Shown here in pieces: positions 9,884 through 19,532 of a stretch of 64,000 nucleotides of DNA (positions are counted from its first letter, which is position 1; every line of letters starts with the position of its first letter). A model generated the notes under the pieces. It did no database searches and was not told the DNA's origin. It saw only the letters and a list, made by a program, of their open reading frames with translations. Made by a program: the position numbers and the translations under genes. Source of the DNA: JAXMBX01 sp046349635 (GTDB lineage Bacteria; Planctomycetota; Planctomycetia; Planctomycetales; Planctomycetaceae); contig JAXMBX010000014.1 in NCBI GenBank assembly GCA_046349635.1, forward strand, positions 1-64,000. Direction: 5' to 3'.

Positions 9884-10453
9884 CTACGACGTCTTGGCGA
9901 AGCCGCGACGGCGGAGACTGCTGTACTCTTCCAGCGATTGGCTGATGATCGGGAGCGCCGCTGCGCACGGAGCGAATTCCTCCACCTCGACCGACTTCCC
10001 TTCCAGCATCTTGTAGTCCTGGAAGAAACGGCGGAGCATCATCAGCCGGTGCGGCGGAAGTTCGGCCGCTTCCTGAAACGCGTTGAACTCAGGGTCATGC
10101 ACGGCGACCGCCAGAATCTTGTGATCCTTCTTGCCCGAGTCGATCATCGTCATCAATCCGATCGCGCGGGCTTTTACCAGCGTCAGAGGAGCGACCGGCT
10201 CCTGGCAGAGGACCAGAACGTCGAGGGGGTCATCGTCTTCCGCATAGGTCTGCGGGATGAATCCGTAGTTGGCCGGATAATAAACGGCGGAATACAGAAT
10301 GCGGTCCAGCTTGAGCAGACCGGTTTGCTTGTCGAGTTCGTACTTGATGCTGGACCCCATCGGGATTTCGATGACGGCGATAAATTCCTTGGGGAGGTCT
10401 TGCCCGGGGGTCACATCGTGCCAGGGATGAATCATGTTCCGCGGATCTCTCAA
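9884..10453 (-). CDS. ppa: Inorganic pyrophosphatase (family I)
   Basis: A soluble enzyme hydrolysing pyrophosphate to phosphate and so driving nucleotide-releasing syntheses. All family I marks are present in 189 residues: FIAVIEIPMGSSIKYELDK, YYPANYGFIPQTYAEDDDPLDVLVL with the acidic metal-binding cluster, and KDHKILAVAVHDPEF. The conserved part begins at HPWHDV, so initiation at the internal ATG (Met7, about 10435) is equally possible. It converges on the glycosidase gene across 102 bases that hold no recognised feature. Confidence 0.95.
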   Translation of the reverse strand: MRDPRNMIHPWHDVTPGQDLPKEFIAVIEIPMGSSIKYELDKQTGLLKLDRILYSAVYYPANYGFIPQTYAEDDDPLDVLVLCQEPVAPLTLVKARAIGLMTMIDSGKKDHKILAVAVHDPEFNAFQEAAELPPHRLMMLRRFFQDYKMLEGKSVEVEEFAPCAAALPIISQSLEEYSSLRRRGFAKTS

Positions 10454-10731
10454 TTTTCAAAACGTGCGTGTTGGTTATCTGGCCGAAATCATAACGCACA
10501 AATCCCCCCGGCGGGATACCGGACCCGGTTTTGAGAATGGAATCCCCAATTACGGGAACAAATGAGGGGGATGTTGCCTGAAAACAACGCCTCCAATGCG
10601 AAGAATTCCCCCGTAGATCCGTCAAATTCGGCATGGGGAGAGAGGAGTCATGAGCGATCGTAGATATGATGAACAGACGTTTTCATCCAGCGTTTTTGTG
10701 AAAGCCGCATTTTTGTGAAAGCCAGCGTGCG
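10454..10731. other. Divergent intergenic region, ppa / aminotransferase
   Basis: A 278-base region between two divergent genes. It contains a 17-base tandem duplication just before the aminotransferase start and no other structure I can name. Confidence 0.35.
10693..10723 (+). repeat. 17-bp tandem duplication before aminotransferase start
   Basis: TTTTTGTGAAAGCC occurs at 10693-10706 and again at 10710-10723, separated by GCA, giving a period of 17 bases. The second copy ends 8 bases before the ATG at 10732. It may be a recent slip duplication or a doubled regulatory site. Confidence 0.6.
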
Positions 10732-11697
10732 ATGTCGGAACGAGTGGTCTATCTGAATGGGGTGTGGGTCGCCGAGCGGGACGCCCGGATTTCCATCTTT
10801 GACGCGGGGTTGATGTACGGAGAGATGGCGTTCGAGATGACCCGGACGTTTCAACAACGTCCGTTCCGGCTGCGCGTGCATTTGAACCGGTTGATGGAGA
10901 CGCTGGCGTTCCTGGGAATTCCCAGCCCGGTGACGATTGATGAGTTGGAGGCACTGACCGGGGAGACCTTGGCCCGGAACCTGCCGACGGAATCATCCGA
11001 GGTGGACTGGCACATCCGGCACGACATCTCGCGCGGGCCGGTGGAACTATACAGCACGGTCTTTCCGGAGGGACTGAGGCCGACGCTCGCGATCAGTTGC
11101 TGGCCGCTGGTGAAGACAATGGGGAAGTTTGCTCCGTTGTATGAGACTGGAGTGCCACTGTTGATTTCGCCGCAGCGTTCGATTCCTCCGGAGTTGATCG
11201 ACCCCCGGGCGAAAACACGGAGCCGGGTCCATTTTCAACTCGCCCAGCACGAAGCGCAGCGGCGGTTGCCGGGGAGTTGGCCGGTGCTGGTGGACGAGCA
11301 GGGATTTCTCACGGAGGGCCCGAGCTGGAACCTGTTCATCGTGAAGGACGGCGTGATTTACAGCCCCCGCGGTGAGGAGATCCTGCATGGCGTGAGCCGG
11401 GAGATCACCTTGGAATGTGCGAAAGAATTGGGGATTCCGGCAGAGGATGCGGGGATCGACCGGGAAATGGCATTGAGTGCCGACGAAATCTTCTGCACGG
11501 CCACGTCGTTTGGGATTGTGCACGCGGCTTCGATGGAAGGAAAAACGGTGACGAAAGGCCCCGGGCCGGTGTTGCGACGCTTGCTCCCGGAGTGGAAGAA
11601 GCGGGTGGGAGTCGATTTCGTGGCTCAGGCGCGACGGTACGCGGAGTTATTGCCCGCATGGGAGCAGAAAGAACGGAAGAGTCAGGAGAGCAAGTGA
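10732..11697 (+). CDS. PLP-dependent aminotransferase, class IV (branched-chain / aminodeoxychorismate lyase type)
   Basis: A 321-residue fold-type IV PLP enzyme. The N-terminal lobe starts VYLNGVWVAERDARISIFDAGLMYG, as in IlvE and PabC. The PLP lysine lies in IDPRAKTRSRV, and the cofactor phosphate loop is LTEGPSWNLFIVKDGV followed by SREITLECAKELG. The family includes branched-chain, D-amino acid and aminodeoxychorismate enzymes, which are hard to separate by eye; the last 40 residues form a basic extension. The stop overlaps the ATG of the next gene (ATGA), so it heads an operon with the SDR and the Gfo/Idh oxidoreductase. That suggests a small dedicated pathway rather than general branched-chain metabolism. 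Confidence 0.82.
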   Translation: MSERVVYLNGVWVAERDARISIFDAGLMYGEMAFEMTRTFQQRPFRLRVHLNRLMETLAFLGIPSPVTIDELEALTGETLARNLPTESSEVDWHIRHDISRGPVELYSTVFPEGLRPTLAISCWPLVKTMGKFAPLYETGVPLLISPQRSIPPELIDPRAKTRSRVHFQLAQHEAQRRLPGSWPVLVDEQGFLTEGPSWNLFIVKDGVIYSPRGEEILHGVSREITLECAKELGIPAEDAGIDREMALSADEIFCTATSFGIVHAASMEGKTVTKGPGPVLRRLLPEWKKRVGVDFVAQARRYAELLPAWEQKERKSQESK

Positions 11698-12478
11698 TGG
11701 GGATTCTGGATCGGTTTTCGTTGCAGGGGAAAATCGCGCTGGTGACGGCGGGAGCGGGGCCGTTGTTCGGAAGCAGCATCAGTGAAGCGCTCGCGGAAGC
11801 GGGGGCGACGGTCATCACCGCATCCCGCTCCCTGGAGCGGAACCAGGAATTCGCCCACGAACTGCGCCAGAAGGGGTACGATGCGCACGGACTGGAATTC
11901 GAACTGGGGGACGCCGGTTCCACCGCCCGATTGCACAACGAAATCATGCATCGCTTCGGACGGCTGGACGTCTGGTCAAAGTGCTGCGCCGCGACGCGTA
12001 TGCGGGAGGATTCGAAGACCAGACCCGGACAGTGGAACTGACTGGACAGGGGGATCTGGCCGGGCTGTTTCAGATCTGCCAGTTGTTCGTCAAAGAGATG
12101 GTCCGGACAGCGAGCGGTTCGATCATCAACATCTCAAGCATCTACGGAGTCGTCTCCAACGATCCCAGCTTATACGCGGGAACGGACATGAAGCAGCCTC
12201 CGAATTACACGTTCGTGAAGGCGGGGATGATCAATTTCACGCGGTACCTGGCCTGCTATTATGGGAAGCAGGGAGTGCGGGCGAACTGCATTTCCCCGGG
12301 GGGATATTTCAACCAGCAGCCCGAGAAGTTCGTGGAGAACTACAACACTCGCGTCCCGCTGGGACGCATGTTGGGGAATGAGGACATCAAAGGGGCGGTC
12401 GTGTTCCTCGCATCGGACGCGTCCGCCTATGTGACGGGGCATAACCTGCTGGTGGATGGAGGGTGGACGTGTCTCTGA
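11697..12478 (+). CDS. Short-chain dehydrogenase/reductase, frameshifted near residue 92
   Basis: An SDR-family NAD(P) oxidoreductase of about 260 residues. The N-terminal half (ALVTAGAGPLFGSSISEALAEAG) has the Rossmann glycine region, and the catalytic Tyr-Lys pair is in NYTFVKAG with the Ser in NISSIYG. The C-terminus ISPGGYF to LLVDGGWTCL is typical. The frame breaks at about 11972-11975. Adding one C after GACGTC restores FGRLDVLVKVLRRDAYAG, joining the two halves. Even then the family's NNAG motif is replaced by KV, so about six further bases may be missing. The ATG overlaps the aminotransferase stop. Consensus error or a damaged gene are both possible. Confidence 0.72.
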
Positions 12479-13458
12479 AAACTTTGATCGTGGGAGGCGG
12501 TTCGATCGGCGAACGGCACCTGCGCTGCTTTCAGCAGACGGCGGGGTGCGCGGTGGCACTCTGCGAAGTCCGCCCGGAACTGCGGCAGCGGCTGCAGAAG
12601 GATTATCGGCTGCAAGACGTCTTTGACTCGGTGGAGTCTGCCGCAAAAAGGAATGGGATGCGGTCGTGATCTGCACCCCAGCCCATCTCCACATTCCCAT
12701 GTGGTGGCTTTGGCGGAGACAACACCCGCATTTCTGATTGAGAAACCCCTGACAACTCAACTGGAGCAGGTTCCCGCCCTGAAACACGCGACCCGGGGAA
12801 AAGTGGCGGGAGTGGCGTATGTGTATCGGGCACATCCCGGAGTGCAGGCCGCACGGGAGTTGATTCGCGCGGGAAAGATTGGCGAACTGCTGCAGGTGAC
12901 GATTGTCACGGGACAGCATTTCCCGACGTTCCGGCCGGCCTATCGGGAGATCTATTACAAGGATCGCGCCACGGGGGGAGGAGCGATTCAGGACGCGGTC
13001 ACGCACATGTGCGACCTCGTGCAGTTTGTCGCCGGGGATTTCAACTGGGTCTTCTGCGATGCATCGCACCAGGCGCTGCCGGGGGTGGAAGTGGAGGACA
13101 CGGTGCATCTGGTCGGTCGCGTGGCGAACGAGCGCGTGATGGTGACCATCGCGCTGAACCAGTTCATGGCACCGAATGAAGGGTTCATTCATCTCAACGG
13201 TTCGCAAGGGAGTGTCGAACTCCGGCTGCATGAGTCACGCTGGGGACTGCTGCGGCATGATATGCCGGACTGGGAATGGACCCCGTTTCCGCTCAAGGAG
13301 CGGGACGATTTGTTCCGGTTGCAGGCGGCCCATTTTCTGGGGCCTGTCAGGGAACCGAGCCGGTGCTGTGCACTCTGGAAGAGGCCGAGCGAACATTACG
13401 GGTGAACCTCGCGTGCCTGGAATCCGCGGGAATCCGGCGGGTTGAGCTACGGGCTTGA
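12469..13458 (+). CDS. Gfo/Idh/MocA-family oxidoreductase, three frameshifts
   Basis: An NAD(P)-dependent sugar or inositol dehydrogenase-like enzyme of about 330 residues once repaired. The start is GTG at 12469, with GGAGGG 5 bases upstream, inside the end of the SDR gene. The Rossmann motif is LIVGGGSIGERHLRCF, followed by AVVICTPAHLHIPM, then FLIEKPLTT with the catalytic-type EKP, and a C-terminal half with GGGAIQDAVTHMCDLVQF. Three breaks each need one added base: the A-run at 12645-12649, near 12701-12707, and the G-run near 13351-13353. The repaired ends read AAKKEWDAVV, IPMVVALAE and GTEPVLCTLEEAERTL. Three similar small deletions in one otherwise conserved gene point to consensus error. 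Confidence 0.75.
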
Positions 13459-13606
13459 TCCAGTCCCGCCAGTTTTCCGTTCTTTTAAGTGCTGGTGTTT
13501 CTGTCGCTGGGTGAGGATACTGAAGTAGTTGGAATTTGCTGTCGTTTCGACGGCGGCAGACGTAGTTTCGGGGAGAGGTTCGACGGTTTAAAAGAAGGTT
13601 CTCGAG

Positions 13607-14868
13607 ATGACCGGTTTTGCACGTTTTATTAGGCCAGCAGTCGCGGCGTTCGCAGTGATTTGCATACCCGGCTTCCTGAGCGCGGAAAACTGGCCGGGGT
13701 GGCGCGGGCCGCGTGGGGACGGAACCAGTCTGGAAACCCATCTCCCTCGGCACTGGTCAACGAAAGAAAACGTGAATGGAAAGCGGATCTCCCCGGAGAA
13801 GGGCACTCCTCGCCGATCGTGTGGGAGAACCGCCTGTTTCTGCTCACCTGCCTGCCGGAATCGCAGGAACGGGTCCTCGTCTCCCTGGATCGGAAAGACG
13901 GAAAGATCCTATGGCAGCGGACTGTCGTGAAAGCCCCCCTGGAAGGGAAACATCCATTCAACAGTTTTGCCTCCAGCACCCCCGCGACCGATGGCAAACG
14001 GGTCTATGTCACCTTCCTCGATCAGAAAGAGATGTTGATCGCCGCCTACGACTTTGAAGGGCAGCCTCTGTGGACGGTCCGCCCCGGGACGTTTTCCAGC
14101 AAGCACGGGTTCTGCAGCAATCCGGTCCTGTTCGAGAACAAGGTCATCGTCAACGGAGATCACGATGGGGATGCGTTCGTCGTGGCGGTGAATCGGGAGA
14201 CGGGAAAGACGGAATGGAAAATCCCGCGCGAAAACAAAACCCGCAGTTACTCCACCCCCTTGATCCGCGAGATCGGCGGACGGACCCAGATGATCATGTC
14301 CGGCAATCAATGCGTCGCGAGTTACGATCCGCACAACGGAAAACAACATTGGCTGTTGAAGGGGCCCACGGAACAGTTTGTCGCCAGCGTCGTCTATCAC
14401 CACGACCTGGTGTTCATGACGTGTGGATTCCCGGACATGCATATCCTGGCGATCAAGCCGGATGGAACGGGGTTGATCTCTGACGCCCAGATTCCGTGGC
14501 GGACCCAGAAGGGGGCGGGTTACGTTCCTTCGCCCGTGGTCGCGGACAAATATCTCTTCGTGGTCACGGACGGCGGGATAGCCAGTTGCTTCGAAGCAAC
14601 CACCGGAAAGCGGTTGTGGATGCAGCGCATCGGCACGCATTTCAGCGGATCGCCGGTGACAGCGGAAGGGCTGGTCTATTTCACGGATGACGACACAACA
14701 ACGACCATCGTCAAACCGGGCGAAAAACTCGACGTCGTGGCCACAAATAAACTGGCCGAACCCTTTCATTCCTCTCCGGCGATCAGCCAGGGAGAGATCT
14801 TTTTCCGGACTCAGAAGCATCTGTATTGCATCGCGGGGGCGGCCGGAACCGAACAAGCTGCGAAATAA
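13607..14868 (+). CDS. Secreted PQQ-like beta-propeller protein, one frameshift
   Basis: An outer beta-propeller repeat protein of about 420 residues of the type widespread in planctomycetes. The signal peptide is FIRPAVAAFAVICIPGFLSA, and the mature protein starts NWPGWRGPRGDGTS, the usual WxxxRGPxxxG opening. It continues with repeats around SLDRKDGKILWQR, AVNRETGKTEWKI and CFEATTGKRLWMQR. The frame breaks at about 13773: adding one A restores ENVKWKADLPGEGHSSPIVWE. The ATG follows AAGAAGG. Such proteins lack the catalytic residues of true PQQ dehydrogenases; the function is unknown and probably periplasmic. Two paralogues lie at 27.3-28.6 and 56.5-57.8 kb. Confidence 0.8.
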
Positions 14869-14978
14869 GCATTCTCATTCAAGTCAATTTCTTTGTCAGT
14901 CGACACTTTCAGACATCCCTGTTCCGCCGGCGCTCCCAAGCGGAATGAAATCCGTCTCTTCAAATCTCCTGGCAGTTC

Positions 14979-17900
14979 ATGGACGCCACTGATCCTCTGA
15001 TTTCGCAGATCGCGCGAGAACTTCGCGGCGTCGATCCCGCTGCGTATTTCGTGTCAGGGCGGATCGTGCGCCGCGTCATCCGTCAGGACCAGGGGATTAC
15101 GGCGTTTCTGGGCCGGTTGCCGCACCGCAAGTCGTACATCCTGCCGCGCGACCGCCTGCTCAGCATCCTGGATCGGGAAGACCTGGGGGTGGAAAGCCAG
15201 GCGACGCTGCCGGACCGGGTCATTCTCATCGCGCAGCCGGACATGGATGACTGGAGCCATTTCCAGCCGGAGACCCTGCGACGATACGTCTGGCGGATGC
15301 TGTTTCACGCGCGGGTCCACGTCGAACTGGAAAAACTCCGCGACGTCGGAAATCTGAGCACCGCGAAGGTGCTGGAGCGGATCGACCGCATCGGGCAGGT
15401 CCCATTTGACGAAATCCGGACAGTGCTCACCCAGGAAGCGTTTCTGTTTTCCGAGCCGTCCGTGGGGGACGTCTTCATCGAGTTCGCCGCTGTCTTCCTG
15501 GAACTGCGGCACTTCGCCCCGAACAGTCTGCCGGGTTATTTTCCCGGTCTGGAGGATATCCCCGCCGTCGAAATGCACCTGGCCGAACTCATCGACGCGC
15601 GACAACTGCTGGAGCGAACCAGGCTGCCGGGAGCGGCGGAGAAGTCGGACAGCGATCTGCCGAGCCTGACGGTGGTCGATGCCTCGGAGAAGCTGACGGA
15701 CAATCCTCTCCCCGTGACTTCATCCGAGAGGACGGAGGGAGCGAAAGAAAGCCGGGCGTATCAGGGCTTGCTGAAGGGAGCACAATTCGCGGCGAAGTCG
15801 GGGAATTCTGTCCGGGCGGCGATCCGGTACAATCGCGCAGCGCAATTGGCACCCCAGCACCTGAGAGCAGCCCCAACGCAGGAAGGGCACGAGGAACTCG
15901 AGCGCCTGGCCGGACGATTGCAGGCCGCGTTGCAGTTTTCGGATGCCGAACGCGGACAATGGCAAGAATCCCTGGAGGCGCTGCTCAGGAATTCGGTGCG
16001 GGGATTCTGGAACCCCGAGGCACGACTGCTGTATGACCTGCAGCAGGTCTGTATCGATCACGAACGAATGATCTACGTGATCGACACCTTGGGGTGGATC
16101 TTTTCGCTGGGACGAACCCCCCTCAAGCGGCCGCTCCCCAATCAGCGCGAAGTGATGATCTCCAAGCACCTCCGCCTGGCGACGTCCCGCTTGACGTCGG
16201 TGCGCCTGACGACGCGCGAACGGGAACAGTTGACCGAGTTACTGCGGCAGGCGGCACACGCGGCCGAACATCAACTCCGTCAGCGATTGACCCCCCTCTT
16301 TCAGAAAATGCTGGAAGACGTTCCTCTCAAGCCGGAGAACATCCCGGAACAGGTCGCCGCCCAGAAAGTGATCGAGGAGTTGAGCGACAAGGTGATCGAA
16401 CGGGGCTTCCTCGATATGGGGAGCCTGCGCGACACCATCTCTGCCAACCAGTTGAAGCTGGGGGATCTCGACACGGTCGAAGAACTGGTGTTCGGAGACC
16501 AGTTGCTGCGCGGAGACCGGCAACTCGCAGGGCTGCTCGATGGTGTCTATCGGCGGGGAGAGTTTTACCTCCGCTGGTTTCAGCGACTCAGTTCCTTGGC
16601 GTTTGCGACCCGCATCGGGCGGTTCTGCACGAAGCACATCATCCTGCCCTTCGGCGGGGCGTTCATCATCCTGAGCGGGCTGGAACACCTGGTCCATGCG
16701 TTTGAGCAGTTCGTCCTGCACTATGAGCATGACGAAATCAAATCGGTCTCGGTCCTCCCGTTGGGTTTCGGAATCGTTGTCCTGGGAAGCCTGTTGTGGG
16801 GGTTGATCAATGTCCCGCCCTTGCGACATTTTCTCAAGGAAGTGTTCCTCGCGCTCTATCACGTCACTCGAGGATTCCTGCTGGACTTGCCGCGGTGGCT
16901 TATGCGCGTGGCGTTGTTGAGGGAATTTCTCCACAGCCCATTCGTGATTTTCATCCGGAGGTACCTGATCACCCCTCTGGTCCTGGCGCTGTTGACGTTC
17001 GAATTAATCCTCCCCATTGCCAACGTGGAGGCGAAAGGCTGGCCGGCGTTTACGCTCTGGTTTGCAGGATTTTTCCTGGTGGCGAATTCGCGGATCGGGC
17101 GGAACGTGGAAGAGGCGTCCACGGAATGGCTGCAGCGGGTCTGGCATCGGATCCGGGTGGGGGTGTTCATCGCGCTCTTTGAGTTCGTGATGGAGACGTT
17201 CAAGCGGATCGTGGAATGGATCGAGCGCTTGCTCTATGCAGTGGATGAATGGCTTCGCTTCAAAAGTGGGGAATCGCAGTTGACCCTGCTCCTGAAAGCG
17301 GTGCTGGGGATTGTCTGGGGCGTCGTGACCTTTGTGATCCGCTTCTGCCTGACCCTGCTGGTGGAACCGCAGATCAATCCGATCAAGCACTTTCCGGTGG
17401 TGACGGTGGCCCACAAAATCCTCCTCCCGATGGTGATTCCGCTGTCGACGCTTCTCAAACCGACGCTCGGGCCGGTCTGGGCGAACACGGTGGCAACCAC
17501 GACCGTCTTTCTCACGCCGGGTGTCTGCGGGTTCCTGGTGTGGGAGTTGAAGGAGAACTGGAAGCTCTACGCGGCGAACCGCCCCCGAACATTGAAGCCA
17601 GTGGCGGTGGGACATCATGGAGAATCCGTCGCGCGGCTCCTGAAGCCGGGCTTCCATTCGGGAACGATTCCAAAACTCTTCACCCGCTTGCGACGGGCGG
17701 AGCGTAATCCAGTCGCGGAGCAGCGACGGAGCCGGCGGTTGAAGTTTCAATCCCGTTTGCAGCACGTCGAGGAAGCGGTGGAGCGGTTCATCGAACGGGA
17801 GTTCTGCCACCTGCTGGCCCGGACGCGGGGCGGAGAAAAGCTGCAGGTCCGCGTGGGACAAATTCATCTGAGCGTCAACAGCATTCACGCGGAACTCGTG

Positions 17901-18390
17901 TCCTCCGTGCACGAGGGGGGACTCTGGCTGGCGTGGGAAGCCGAATCGGATCACCTGCTCGCGGGGATCCGGGAGCCGGGTTGGCTGCTGAAACTCGGAC
18001 CGGAAGAGCGTCAGGCCTTCGAGAAGGCGGCTCCTGGGGCTCTACAAATTGAGCGGTGTGGACCTGATCCGGGAACAGATTGTGGACCTGCTCGCCCCGT
18101 TGCGGGTGCCGTATGACATTTCCAAGCTCGGGCTGACCGTCTGGCCGAAACCCGATTTTTCGGTCACGACCTACTACGAACTGGACGACCGGCGGATGCT
18201 GATGGCCCGGCCGCGCCAGTTGGCCCGGGAGTTCAACCTCCCCACGATTGAATCGCAGCGGCTGATGTTTTCGCAGTCACCCATTCTGTGGCTGGCGTGG
18301 TGCCGCGTCTGGAAAGAGGAGCAGGAGGGGCAGCCATTGTCACCCTTGCAGCATGAGCTGTGGACTTTGCTCCCCGTTTTCAGACCATGA
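14979..18390 (+). CDS. Large multi-pass membrane protein of unknown function, frameshift near the end
   Basis: About 1136 residues once repaired. Residues 1-540 are soluble, with a helical, charged and partly repeat-like region (AAIRYNRAAQLAPQHLRA resembles a TPR). From about 550 to 880 there are seven or more hydrophobic segments, for example IILPFGGAFIILSGLEHL and VLGIVWGVVTFVIRFCLTLL. A soluble tail of about 250 residues follows. I recognise no family. The frame breaks in GGGG at about 18036-18039: removing one G gives APGLYKLSGVDLIREQIVDLL and extends the protein by 113 residues to 18390. The gene starts 110 bases after the PQQ gene and precedes the glycosyltransferase by 47 bases. Confidence 0.7.
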
Positions 18391-18437
18391 CAAAGACCGG
18401 TTCCTGATTTCCTCGATTCCACAAGCGTGATTCTTTC

Positions 18438-19532
18438 ATGGCGCAGCGGCTCGCACTGGTGATACATGCCCTTTCCCACGGCGGAGCGGAACGCGTGTTG
18501 GCGGAACTGGCTGCCTATTGGGCGAACCAGGGGCGGGAAGTGACGCTGATCACACTGGCACGGGTCGAGACGGATACGTATCCGCTCCCCGCTTCCGTGC
18601 GACGGATCGGGCTGGATCTGCAGCGGGAATCGCGGACGTGGTGGCAACGGCTGACGAATCACCGCCGCCGGGTCCGGCGCTCCGAGCGACACTGCAGTCG
18701 GTGCATCCCGACGTTGTCGTCAGTTTCACGGAGAAGAGCAACATCCTGACGCTCCAGGCGGCCAGGGGGCTGAAGGCGCGGATCGTCATCGCCGAGCGGA
18801 CCGACCCGCGTCACCACCAGATCGCGAGAGGATGGGCGTTTCTGCGGCAGCGTCTTTACCCCCGTGCGGACCTTGCTGGTCGTTCAGACGGAGGGTGGGC
18901 GCGCTATTGCCGGGAACGGTTCGGGTGCCCGGTGGAAGTCATTCCGAACGCGGCGCCGGCTGTCGCTCCGGACGCCCCCCAGCCGGCGACCGGCGAGAAG
19001 CGATTGATCGCCGTCGGACGGCTGGATCGGCACAAACAGTTCGACACGGTGATCCGGATTTTCAGCCGATTGCGGCTGGAGTTTCCGGAATGGCGACTGC
19101 AGATCGTGGGGACCGGGCCGGAGGAGGAACGGTTGAAGGACTTGATCCGGGAGTTGCAGTTGGAACGAGGCTGTCACACTGACCGGCTGGGTGGGTGACA
19201 TTCTGCCGCTGCTCCAGCAGGGAGATCTGTTTGTCTCGGCGTCGCAATACGAAGGCTTTCCGAATGCGCTGCTGGAAGCGATGGCCTGCGGGCTACCCGC
19301 GGTCTGTTTCGATTGCGAGAGCGGGCCGGCGGAGATTGTCCGTCAAGGGGTGGACGGTCTGCTCGTGCCGAATGGAGATGACGCCGGGTTGGAGCGTGCC
19401 CTGCGCGAGCTGATGCAGGACGCAGGACGGCGGGAAGAAATGGGACGCGCGGCACGGGACGTGAGCGAGCGATTCAGCCGCGAGAAATTCTTCACGGCGT
19501 GGGATTCGCTTCTTACGGCGACTTCTCGCTGA
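18438..19532 (+). CDS. GT4-family glycosyltransferase with several indels
   Basis: A GT-B retaining glycosyltransferase of about 364 residues when repaired. The N-terminal half starts LALVIHALSHGGAERVLAELA. The C-terminal half has LIAVGRLDRHKQFDTVI and the donor-binding E-x7-E region YEGFPNALLEAMACGLPAV. Four indels are inferred: a missing G at 18676-18677, an extra T at 18873-18874 compensated by a missing base at 18894-18897, and an extra G at 19169-19170. Repair gives RADLLVVQTEGVARYC and ERAVTLTGWVGDI, both family-typical. It probably transfers a sugar in envelope polysaccharide or glycolipid synthesis; donor and acceptor are unknown. Its 3' end overlaps the convergent heme-protein gene by 20 bases. 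Confidence 0.8.
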
